Position numbers and translations under genes: made by a program
In this document: positions 6,404-12,994 of the stretch, piece by piece
How positions within the stretch are numbered: position 1 is the stretch's first letter
How the letters are laid out: each line of letters opens with the position of its first letter
NCBI GenBank assembly: GCA_024860865.1
Contig: JACRDV010000077.1
Location: 1-14,888, forward strand
Reading direction: 5' to 3'
Source of the DNA: Methanobacteriota archaeon
GTDB taxonomy: Archaea > JACRDV01
DNA length: 14,888 bases
The notes under the pieces: generated by a model
Told to the model about the DNA's origin: nothing
The model's input: only the letters and a program-made list of their open reading frames with translations
Database searches by the model: none

Positions 6404-7030
6404 TTAATTTAGTTTTTGTTTTTTCTTAGCACTTTTTTGCTCATTAAAAGAGACCTCTTTAAATTCTTCTTTAGTTATAATTACGCCTTTTTTAGAGTTT
6501 ACCCTTCTAAAAATTTCCTTAAATTTTTTATGCCTCTTTCACCTATCTTACTTTTGACCTCTATTGGAACGATTTCATCGTTCTTTTTTACGATTATATC
6601 TACTTCTTTGTTTTTCCTGTAATAGGAATTTCGCTTCTATTTCATTAATGACAAAAGTTTCTAGTACTTTCCCAAAAAATTCTTCTTCTTGAAATTTTCA
6701 GAATAAGAAAAAATAAGAGAAGTTGAAGTTGGATAAATTTTTTTCATCTTCTCGAGGCTGCTAACGTACTTTTCTTAAAGCTGAAAAGCATTCTAAGCAA
6801 CAAAGCATACCTTAAGTAATAAAAGTAATTAATTATAGTTTTTTTATCTCTTCTTAGACTTTGCTTAAAGCATCAAAGTTCAATATATGGAAAGATTACT
6901 ATCTGGAAAAATATAATTAATCATATTTTTATTCTATATTAGAGACGCATTTTAAAAACTTTGATTTATACAGTATCTCTAAGAATTATTCCTTCAATGC
7001 TTCAGGAGAAAATCGTCCGCATGGTCGATA
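6404..7030 (-). pseudogene. Remnant of a DUF4143-type archaeal AAA ATPase, C-terminal half
   Basis: Read leftward, the three minus-strand frames in turn give recognisable pieces of the C-terminal half of an archaeal AAA ATPase of the DUF4143 kind. First is EGIILRDTV (about 6969-6995), then SLEKMKKIYPTSTSLIF (about 6700-6755), then GKVLETFVINEIEAK (about 6627-6672). The PD-(D/E)XK-like segment NKEVDIIV...EIVPIEVKSK follows (6499-6636), and last KKGVIITKEEF with a TAA at 6404. Frame changes occur near 6500, near 6630 and near 6690, and there are in-frame stops further upstream, so no full-length product can be made. No N-terminal P-loop part was found. Such ATPases are common accessory genes in archaea, and this copy is plainly dead. 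Confidence 0.75.
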
Positions 7031-7515
7031 ATCTTTCGTCTTTTACATTCAGTGAGATTTTAACATTTAATCAAATGTACATCAGATCCCTAAAATGAGT
7101 TAAAATGGAATTATAGATTGAATCATAGAATTCGAAATGGTTTGAGCTTTAAAAATTTTTTAGGAAAATAAATTTTTCAAACTAAAAATTTTTTAAAAAT
7201 TTAAATGAAAATAATTTTCATTTGTGTGTGCTTAAAGAGCTGAGTCTACAATTGAAGCTATTTTGATGTTTGTTCTTCCAACATTCAAAATTAATATAAT
7301 TAAAAAATAAGATTATGGATTATAAATTTTTATTTTCTTTTTAATTTGTTTTAAAATTTTAAATAAAAAACATAAAATAATAAATTTATAAACCAAATTT
7401 TAAAAATTTTAACCATTTAATTTTGTATACAATCGATTACAATAATTTTAAACATTAAAAATTTGAATTTTTATATTGATATTTTAATGATATTACAACG
7501 ATTCGTCCAAGAGAG
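7031..7515. other. Very AT-rich spacer
   Basis: Long A and T runs such as AAAAATTTTTTA recur at about 7150-7200 and again further right, with no reading frame of note on either strand. The region holds the perfect palindrome at 7203-7223, and its right end must contain the promoter of the gene at 7528. Beyond that I see nothing that can be named. Confidence 0.5.
7203..7223. repeat. Perfect 21-bp palindrome
   Basis: The arm AAATGAAAAT (7203-7212), one central A and its exact reverse complement (7214-7223) form a 21-base odd-centred palindrome. It lies in non-coding DNA about 300 bases before the next gene. The arms are AT-rich, but ten perfect pairs including two G:C are more than expected by chance for a stretch of this size. 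It could be a regulator-binding site or a hairpin. Confidence 0.5.
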
Positions 7516-7527
7516 TTGAAAAAAAAT

Positions 7528-7875
7528 ATGGCTTTTAAATTTTCTAAAATTTTCATAGTTTTCTTTATGGCACTTTTATTCTTTATTTCGAGCTCAGTTG
7601 CCTTTGAAATCTCCTCTTATGCTATGGATTGGTATTCTTTTTTTCTCAGCGATTTACATTATAACTCAACCCATATTTATAATGACACTCGCGTTTATAA
7701 TTTTATTTTGGTTCACGATTCTTTCAAATCATCTGATGGAACTTGGCTTGAGACTTGGTATCGGATACCGGAGTTGGCGACTTTTGTTTTTGTGACCGAT
7801 TATGGAAGAATGCTCTCGGTCGAGGTCGTTCAAGGATTTTGTTTGGATAGGTTTGGAGTGTATAAAAATACCTAA
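7528..7875 (+). CDS. Small putative secreted protein of unknown family
   Basis: From ATG 7528 (or an in-frame TTG at 7516, four codons earlier) the frame encodes about 115 residues. The N-terminus is a clear signal peptide or membrane anchor: a basic start MAFKFSK, a long hydrophobic core and a small-residue region SSSVAFE. The rest has several aromatic residues and two N-glycosylation sequons (NST, NDT). It ends in a segment with higher G+C than the start, which may mean that the frame has been fused to unrelated sequence or truncated. No family is recognised. A minus-strand frame overlaps its 3' half. The surroundings are full of gene debris, so this could itself be the shortened front of a longer secreted protein. 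Confidence 0.4.
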   Translation: MAFKFSKIFIVFFMALLFFISSSVAFEISSYAMDWYSFFLSDLHYNSTHIYNDTRVYNFILVHDSFKSSDGTWLETWYRIPELATFVFVTDYGRMLSVEVVQGFCLDRFGVYKNT

Positions 7876-8210
7876 AACTTGTGATATTCTCTGGTTGTCC
7901 ACTATACTCACAAAGAAAAGCGCCATCAATTAATGATCTAGCAATTAAGTCTAACTGAATTATGTTAGTGAATGCCAGCCTCACAAGCCTATTGGTATTG
8001 CGAGTATCACTGAAAGCACAAGCGGCTTTCTGTAGATTTATGTTTAGTTTAACTTTTGATTTGAGAGCTCAATGGCTGAGAAATCAGAACCTTTTGTTTC
8101 GCCGATGGTTTGCAGGGTTGTGATGAACAACATCAGATATGCAGGGAAGTATAACAATCATAAGACTTATTAAAATGAATGCTATTTCTTAAAAATATGA
8201 CGAGCTTCCA
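7876..8210. other. Gene debris zone before hicA
   Basis: This stretch has somewhat higher G+C than the spacer to its left. A minus-strand frame without a start codon is open from about 8060 down to 7724 (for example TRNTNRLVRLAFTN and SLIDGAFLCEYSGQ), but I cannot assign it. A plus-strand scrap at 8072-8173 resembles a serine recombinase. The last 40 bases must serve as the hicA promoter region, with an A/T-rich run at about 8180-8197. Confidence 0.35.
8072..8173 (+). pseudogene. Scrap resembling a serine recombinase C-terminal region
   Basis: A 33-codon frame from ATG 8072 to TAA 8171-8173 contains RVVMNNIRYAGKY. This follows the shape of the 'RIL-N-P-x-Y-x-G-K' segment found in the recombinase domain of large serine recombinases. 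Nothing of the catalytic resolvase domain was found upstream, so at best this is a leftover. The match is short, so the assignment is tentative. Confidence 0.28.
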
Positions 8211-8414
8211 GTGGTTTCAGGAAAAGAAGTTATTAAAGCACTGCAAAAGATAGGTTACTATGTTTATGACCAAAAGGGCAGTCATGTGCACCTACGACAT
8301 TTTAACGAGAGACCATTAACAGTTCCTTATCACGAAGAGATAGACCGAGGCACTCTCAGAAGAATAATTAAAGATGCCGGTTTAACTGTAGAAGAATTTG
8401 TAGACTTGCTTTAA
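8211..8414 (+). CDS. hicA: HicA-family toxin (mRNA interferase)
   Basis: A 67-residue HicA-type protein, a small double-stranded-RNA-binding-like fold that cuts mRNA. It shows the normal start VSGKEVIKALQKIGY, the catalytic histidine in QKGSHVHLRH (H25), the VPYHEEIDRGTLRRII core and the AGLTVEEFVDLL ending. It is close to full length. The frame opens at GTG 8211 just after in-frame ELPV. An ATG at 8197 is one base out of register. Adding one base after it would give MTELPVVSGKEV, the usual HicA beginning, so a single-base loss may have moved the start to the GTG. No Shine-Dalgarno is visible. The gene meets hicB tail to tail with a four-base overlap. Confidence 0.85.
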   Translation: MVSGKEVIKALQKIGYYVYDQKGSHVHLRHFNERPLTVPYHEEIDRGTLRRIIKDAGLTVEEFVDLL

Positions 8415-8614
8415 ACTTCAACTTCAACGATTTTTTGTGCCGGACCTTTTGGAATCTCTTTTTCAAGGGCACTTAAGTGTAGCTCGATAGCCTCTTTTAT
8501 GTTTTTCAGAGCTTCCTCCAAGGTTTTACCCTGAGAGATACAGCCAGGCAATGAGGGTACCCAAGCAACATAATATCCGTCTTCACCTGGCTCTATTACC
8601 ACTTTGAATTTCAT
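8411..8614 (-). CDS. hicB: HicB-family antitoxin, short form
   Basis: A 67-residue HicB-type protein with the partial RNase H-like fold. Visible are MKFKVVIEPGEDGYYVAWVPSLPGCISQG (residues 1-29, the family hallmark) and the helix TLEEALKNIKEAIELHL (31-47). It has no C-terminal ribbon-helix-helix or HTH domain, so it probably neutralises HicA without binding its own promoter. The start is ATG 8614 with AGGT about eight bases upstream. Its stop overlaps the hicA stop within the palindrome TTAA (8411-8414). The two genes are convergent, whereas hicA and hicB usually lie in one operon. They may still act as a pair, but each must have its own promoter. Confidence 0.85.
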   Translation of the reverse strand: MKFKVVIEPGEDGYYVAWVPSLPGCISQGKTLEEALKNIKEAIELHLSALEKEIPKGPAQKIVEVEV

Positions 8615-8809
8615 GATTTAACCTAGTAATTATTTAATAATATTAAAAAGTGTATTTATTACTATTTCTGCCTCTGCCAAAGCTAAAAATTATTACGCTT
8701 TCTATAAAATTATGCTAAATACGAGATTTTTTAAAATGAAAAACAGTGAAATGATAAAAATACCGAAGAAAACCAATCTAAGCTAAGTTGGACCACATCC
8801 ACATATCAA

Positions 8810-8977
8810 AATTATAGAGGCCATTGTTACATCCACTTAACAGAACTTGCAGAGTGTTCAGATGTTTCACCAACTTCAGAGATAATCAAAGAAAATGAGA
8901 CTGGATTTTTTGTGGAGCCTATTAAGTTGCTTCAAGATGAAGATTTTTATCATAGCGTCATAGAAAATAGAATTTAG
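8810..8977 (+). pseudogene. C-terminal scrap of a GT4-type glycosyltransferase
   Basis: A plus-strand frame ending at TAG 8975-8977 contains SEIIKENETGFFVEP. This is the characteristic 'PEII-x-E-N-x-T-G-F-L-V-x-P' segment of family 4 (group 1) glycosyltransferases, and it is followed by a helix-like stretch LLQDEDFYHSVIEN. The preceding residues (TELAECSDVSPT) look like the junction left after a deletion that removed the conserved E-A-x-A-x-G-x-P-V-V region. There is no start codon and no donor-binding N-terminal part. It is a leftover of a surface-glycan gene. Confidence 0.5.
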
Positions 8978-9033
8978 ATCTATCCCAAAATTTATTTGCC
9001 AAAGTTCTTTTTCAATATAGTCGATCAAAAAAT

Positions 9034-9176
9034 TCACTTCAAATTCGGGTAGTTTAAAATCTTATCTGCGAATACAAAGCCCTTTCTTTTAGTCTTCATG
9101 AGCTCAACATAAACAGAATTTGTGATGAAAAACTCTGAACGTGGAAACGCTTTAAAAAAATATTCTTTGCAATTAC
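9034..9176 (-). pseudogene. Unassigned minus-strand coding remnant downstream of the KaiC-like gene
   Basis: Directly after the KaiC-like stop, a minus-strand frame stays open down to TGA 9034-9036 and reads protein-like sequence (KAFPRSEFFITNSVYVELMK, then KRKGFVFADKILNYPNLK). After one frame change it continues with LIDYIEKELWQINFGID to about 8960. No start codon is visible and no family is recognised. It may be a decayed gene that once followed the KaiC-like gene on the same transcript. Its left part overlaps the glycosyltransferase scrap on the other strand, and only one of the two can be genuine there. Confidence 0.22.
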
Positions 9177-9914
9177 TTATGTTACAATATTATTTATAAC
9201 AATTCTGACTACATTAACTTCATATGGAACTTCTTCGGTAGAATGCTTTGTATTAATAATTAGTTTTCGAATTCTAAGAGTTCTTTGGAACTTATTTGAT
9301 AGTTCTTTAATTTTGAAGTCAACTAAGCCATCAACCAAATGATCAAACAATGTCTCTATTCTAGAAGAGAATACTCCTCGAGTACGTATAAGTATTAATG
9401 TACTACTCTTTAGAGCATGTATTCTTTCAATCAAGCTACGTAACAACTTTACAGCACTAATTGAGCTCTCAGAAATTAGCATTAAAGTTGTATAGGAATC
9501 AAAAACCCATCTAATATTTTTAAATCCTTTGTTAGTTAATTCATCAGCAAAAGTGCTAAACCATGCTGATACCTTTGCAAGGTCATATGGTTTCTCAATA
9601 AAGAATTTTTCATCAGAAGGTTTCATATGCTCGGGGCGAAAACTTGGAGTATACGCATCAACCACTATAAAATTTTCATATTTCGCTATCTCGGGTAAAA
9701 TTTTTTTCATTTGGTTTCTAATGTGCTCTGGAGCATGATCGTAAGATATATAAACCGCAGCTTCGCCTTTTTTTAAACCCTCACATAAATATTGCATTGC
9801 CAGCAGAGAAGAATAAGTTCCTGGATCACAATTAAATGCAGTGACCAAACCCCTTGGAATTCCCCCTCCACAGAGGGCATCAAACTCAGCATTACCCGTT
9901 TTAGCAAATTCCAA
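9177..9914 (-). CDS. KaiC/RAD55-like RecA-fold protein with a degenerate P-loop
   Basis: A 245-residue single-domain protein of the KaiC/RAD55-like RecA superfamily found widely in archaea as regulators. It begins KTGNAEFDALCGGGIPRGLV, the normal family entry. The Walker A that should read PGTGKTT is PGTYSSL (residues 31-37), so the catalytic lysine is replaced by Ser35. The Walker B strand IRWVFDSYTTLML keeps D139. The length and the rest of the fold (LCEGLKKGEAAVYISYDH, 43-60) are normal, so it is probably a folded, non-hydrolysing paralogue acting as a binding or regulatory protein. The start is TTG 9914 with GGATGGTG acting as Shine-Dalgarno. An in-frame GTG further upstream is followed at once by a stop. 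It is divergent from the surface-protein gene. Confidence 0.8.
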   Translation of the reverse strand: MEFAKTGNAEFDALCGGGIPRGLVTAFNCDPGTYSSLLAMQYLCEGLKKGEAAVYISYDHAPEHIRNQMKKILPEIAKYENFIVVDAYTPSFRPEHMKPSDEKFFIEKPYDLAKVSAWFSTFADELTNKGFKNIRWVFDSYTTLMLISESSISAVKLLRSLIERIHALKSSTLILIRTRGVFSSRIETLFDHLVDGLVDFKIKELSNKFQRTLRIRKLIINTKHSTEEVPYEVNVVRIVINNIVT

Positions 9915-10290
9915 AATTCACACCATCCAAATACTTCAATGAATTTGTTTTATGAACGACCTATAAAATAACCAAGTGATGATAACTAATTCCAAATTTC
10001 CAAACAATACCGCCACAAAATTAATTTTATACGGATAAATTGGGAACTCATCCTTTACACTCAAGTAAACTTACTTACCGCTATACTTGTTGCATTATCA
10101 CTCCATTTTTTAGTAGAAAAAAGAGTTATAAAAAGAAATCCTAAAAAATTAATCTTAAAAATAATAATCAACTCAAATTTTAACTCAGATTTTGATTCAA
10201 ATAAAAAAGCAATACTAAAAGCGAAAGTATAAAATTTGGAAAGATTTTTTAAGTAAATGTACAAGTAGCTCCATCTTTAGAGGATAAAAT
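9915..10290. other. Divergent intergenic region between KaiC-like and surface-protein genes
   Basis: This AT-rich spacer holds the promoters of both flanking genes. A plus-strand box is described separately. On the minus strand an AT-rich TATTTTATAGG element at about 9961-9971 is a possible box for the KaiC-like gene. Loose direct repeats of the type AACTCAAATTTT / AACTCAGATTTT / GATTCAAAT lie at about 10169-10201. A 67-codon minus-strand frame here has biased composition and is not called. Confidence 0.5.
10221..10235 (+). promoter_or_regulatory. BRE/TATA promoter of the surface-protein gene
   Basis: A purine-rich BRE-like GCGAAAG (10221-10227) directly precedes TATAAAAT (10228-10235). This is the classic archaeal arrangement and would start transcription near 10257. 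That leaves a leader of about 34 bases containing the AGAGGAT Shine-Dalgarno (10279-10285) before TTG 10291. Confidence 0.65.
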
Positions 10291-11814
10291 TTGCATAAAA
10301 AGTCCCTTGCTTTTCTAGTTACTTTGTTAATTGTATCTAGTACTGTTACTATCTCCCCAACTAGCGCTGCCGAAAAAGTTGCTGTAATTGCAACAAGCGA
10401 TAATTTTCCAGATGCGCTTGCTGCTGGACCTTTTGTCGCAAAAAATAATTATTCTCTTTTTCTAACGCCAAGCGATAAATTGGCAGATGAAATTAAAACA
10501 GCTCTGAAGAATCAAAGCATAACAAAAGTTATAATAATTGGCGGAGAAGTTGCAATTTCTCTTTCTGTTGAAAATGAGATAAGGGCTCTCGGAATTAAAA
10601 CTGAAAGAATTGCCGGGTCAGATAGAGATGAAACGGCCGCTATGATTGCTCAAAGATATGGAAAAACCGAGTATGCAATTATTGTTACTGATGAAAACTT
10701 TCCCGATACTTTGGTATCTACTTCTCTAGCAATCGCTTTAAATTGCCCGATTATCTTTACTAAATCAAAAGTTTTATCAAAAGTTAGTGAAGATGCATTA
10801 AAAAATGTACGAAAAACCATAATAGTTGGTGGAACGGATGCAGTTTCTAAGGATGTTGAAACAAAAATTTCACAAATCACAATAATGGCAGAACGAATTG
10901 GAGGAAAAGATAGATACGAGACATCTATATTAGTTGGCCATAAATATATGGATATTACGAAAGGAAAAGGACCTGCTAATAAAAGCATAATTATAACAGA
11001 TGGAGAAAATTTCGAGGATGGTTTAGCCGCTCCAATTTTAGCTTCTGTTGCTTCACCTATTATGATAACTCCGCCTGGACTTCTCAGAAAAGAGCTTTCT
11101 GATTTTTCTAAGAAATATGAGATCAAAACTGTCTATGTTGTTTATGGACCAAAAATTCCTAGAGGGCTAATTGTAGCAGTGCTACAACAAATTCGAACAT
11201 TTTTGGGAGTCATACCAACCTTATTCACTTCTATAACTATCTCAAAACTTTCAGTTGAAATTAATGCGAAAGTAAATGAGATGAAAAAAGTGATTGAAAT
11301 CGCCGTAGCAGTGCCAGGGATAGGGGCAGGAGCCGCCCCAACAGCTGGTCCAAGCTATCCCCAAACTGGAACCCTCACAGGAACTATAAATGCAACGATC
11401 AATTTTCTAACTCCGATGGTCGGAGCCTTATCCAACATAATTGGAAGCATCACTGGAACCTACAGTATCCCATCTGGCACATCTGGAACCTTTAACGGAA
11501 CTGTAAATTTTACAAGTATAACCGGAAATGTTGCTGGGAACATCATAACCTCTGGTAATATCTATGGAAACGTAGTTGGTAATGTAGTTGGATCTGTTTC
11601 AGGCACCAGCGTAGTAGTAAATACCATAACAGCCACTTTTACCGGGATTATTGAAGCAGTAATTGATGGAACAAGGTATGTCGGAAGAGTTGCTGGGAGT
11701 ATCACAGGTACTGTAGTAAGTAACGTGATAAAAGTAACTTCGTTCAATTGGACTATAAGCAATTGGACTTATGAAAAGAACATCACAGGGAATATAGTTG
11801 GCAACATCCTTTAG
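10291..11814 (+). CDS. Secreted surface protein with three cell-wall-binding type 2 repeats and Gly/Asn/Thr-rich tail
   Basis: A 507-residue exported protein. A signal peptide covers about residues 1-27 (MHKKSLAFLV, hydrophobic core, cut near TSAAEK). Three cell-wall-binding repeat 2 (CWB2) domains follow. Their hallmarks are SDNFPDALAAGPFVAKN, IIIGG and ERIAGSDRDETA (29-123), then DENFPDTL, IIVGG and ERIGGKDRYETS (127-218), then GENFEDGLAAP (238-248). A linker (about 305-355) leads to a tail of short beta-strand-like repeats rich in GN, GT and VVG (for example GNIYGNVVGNVVGSVSG, 422-438), probably a beta-solenoid. Nine N-x-S/T sequons are present, six of them in the last 141 residues, so heavy N-glycosylation is likely. 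No C-terminal membrane anchor is visible. It starts at TTG with AGAGGAT upstream. CWB2 proteins attach to cell envelopes, but the archaeal ligand is not known. Confidence 0.85.
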   Translation: MHKKSLAFLVTLLIVSSTVTISPTSAAEKVAVIATSDNFPDALAAGPFVAKNNYSLFLTPSDKLADEIKTALKNQSITKVIIIGGEVAISLSVENEIRALGIKTERIAGSDRDETAAMIAQRYGKTEYAIIVTDENFPDTLVSTSLAIALNCPIIFTKSKVLSKVSEDALKNVRKTIIVGGTDAVSKDVETKISQITIMAERIGGKDRYETSILVGHKYMDITKGKGPANKSIIITDGENFEDGLAAPILASVASPIMITPPGLLRKELSDFSKKYEIKTVYVVYGPKIPRGLIVAVLQQIRTFLGVIPTLFTSITISKLSVEINAKVNEMKKVIEIAVAVPGIGAGAAPTAGPSYPQTGTLTGTINATINFLTPMVGALSNIIGSITGTYSIPSGTSGTFNGTVNFTSITGNVAGNIITSGNIYGNVVGNVVGSVSGTSVVVNTITATFTGIIEAVIDGTRYVGRVAGSITGTVVSNVIKVTSFNWTISNWTYEKNITGNIVGNIL

Positions 11815-11818
11815 TTGA

Positions 11819-11855
11819 AATTTTTTCTTTTAATTTTTTAGTGAAGTTTTTTAGT
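11819..11855 (+). terminator. U-rich termination region after the surface-protein gene
   Basis: Three T runs of five or more bases (TTTTTT, TAATTTTTTAG, AAGTTTTTTAG) follow within 40 bases of the stop at 11814, as expected for archaeal intrinsic termination. The convergent membrane zinc-ribbon gene ends at 11973. AT-rich DNA makes such runs common, so the call is modest. Confidence 0.4.
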
Positions 11856-11972
11856 ACAGTGAGAAATCGATAGGCCCATATTATTAATGCAGCCATCTGT
11901 ATATAACTAAAAACTTGTCTTAAAAATTAAATTCAAAATTCTTTTCTATAAAAAATAAATAAGTTAAGTATC

Positions 11973-12740
11973 TCAATTGCTTTTTACTAATTGTTTTATT
12001 TCGCAATATGGGCAGATATTCCAACTTGTATCTAACTCTTTGCCACAGACTCTACACGCGGGCTTTTCAATTAAAGTAGCCCCACAATTTGGACAAAGTT
12101 TCCAAGTAAGATCGATCTTTCTTCCACAATTTGAACATTTAGGTTTTTCAGCCTCGAGTTGAAACTTTTGTGCATCATCAATAAAACCTACTTTGGGGAT
12201 TTGAGCTGTCTCTAAAGTTGATTCTAACTTTGCTTCTTTATCGGGAGTTATCTCTTCTTCAAGCAAAGTTATTAAGAGTAATCCAATAATTGTTCCGGTT
12301 ACTACAGCCAATCCTAAGCTAACCCAACCCAGATAGCTAAACTTCGAAAATATCAGCCAAAATCCAATCCAACTGCAGATAAAAATAAAAAAGTTTTCAA
12401 CCAATGTGAATTGTCCAAATGTAAAGTAAACAGTCAAGCCGAGCAAAATGCTTGGCAATAGAAAAAGAGCAGTTGCGGCTAGCCAATAACTTTGGCTAGT
12501 AATTAGGTAATATCCCCAAATGGATAGTAATCCAGCTGTTAAAAAATAGACCAAATTAGTGTAGTAAGTTTGGCTCTTAATGAAAAATAGTAAAAGGCAA
12601 GCTAAAAATATCAAAATAAAGAAGCTAAGCGAAGTATAATAGGCAACTTGTGGCAACTCGATTGTTTTAAACGAGAATATAATAACTAAAAGTTCGATCG
12701 CAACTAATCCAAGCAAAATTTTTGAAGTACTAAACTGCAT
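11973..12740 (-). CDS. Six-TM membrane protein with two C-terminal zinc ribbons
   Basis: A 255-residue integral membrane protein. Six hydrophobic helices are visible at about residues 7-24, 33-54, 61-81, 86-108, 111-133 and 138-160. An acidic cytosolic linker (EEEITPDKEAKLEST) follows. The C-terminus has two zinc-ribbon modules in tandem: C202-x2-C205 with C216-x2-C219, and C229-x2-C232 with C243-x2-C246, each carrying a LxWxxCPxC-type half. The start is ATG 12740 with AAGGGA just upstream. It is convergent with the CWB2 surface protein and divergent from the STT3-like gene. Such TM-plus-zinc-ribbon proteins are common in archaea and mostly uncharacterised. The zinc ribbons probably bind protein or nucleic acid at the inner membrane face. 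I cannot assign a more exact role. Confidence 0.75.
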   Translation of the reverse strand: MQFSTSKILLGLVAIELLVIIFSFKTIELPQVAYYTSLSFFILIFLACLLLFFIKSQTYYTNLVYFLTAGLLSIWGYYLITSQSYWLAATALFLLPSILLGLTVYFTFGQFTLVENFFIFICSWIGFWLIFSKFSYLGWVSLGLAVVTGTIIGLLLITLLEEEITPDKEAKLESTLETAQIPKVGFIDDAQKFQLEAEKPKCSNCGRKIDLTWKLCPNCGATLIEKPACRVCGKELDTSWNICPYCEIKQLVKSN

Positions 12741-12932
12741 AAAATCCCTTATATCAGCAATAGAAAAAACGACTTTTTATTTTTTAGTTTTTGTTTTTTA
12801 ATTCTAAATCTGATTTTATCTCGGATTTGTTCATACTTGATTTATTTACTTTTCTAGCATAAGTTTTTCTAAAGAGTAACTCATCTGTTTGAGCAAATTT
12901 GCTAGTGAAAGATAAATTAATGATTAACTTAA

Positions 12933-12940
12933 CTATATAT
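12933..12940 (+). promoter_or_regulatory. TATA box upstream of the STT3-like gene
   Basis: CTATATAT would start transcription near 12963, about 30 bases before ATG 12995. No clear Shine-Dalgarno is present in that leader. The 254-base divergent spacer also carries loose repeats of the kind CTAAATCTGATTTT at about 12803-12829. Confidence 0.45.
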
Positions 12941-12994
12941 GCAAACAAAAACATCTTCTAAGAAAATATTATTACCTATGACCTAAATTAATCC

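Noticed and set aside
6416-6622. Plus-strand frame of 68 codons rich in Phe and Leu
   Set aside because: It is antisense to the readable DUF4143 ATPase remnant on the minus strand, and its Phe-rich content is the mirror of Lys/Glu codons.
7724-7984. Minus-strand frame of 86 codons overlapping the small secreted protein
   Set aside because: No family is recognised, there is no ribosome site, and the opposite strand has a better-supported signal-peptide frame. It is kept only as a remark on the debris zone.
10061-10264. Minus-strand frame of 67 codons in the divergent spacer
   Set aside because: It covers the BRE/TATA promoter of the surface-protein gene and has biased Phe/Ile/Lys composition from AT-rich DNA.
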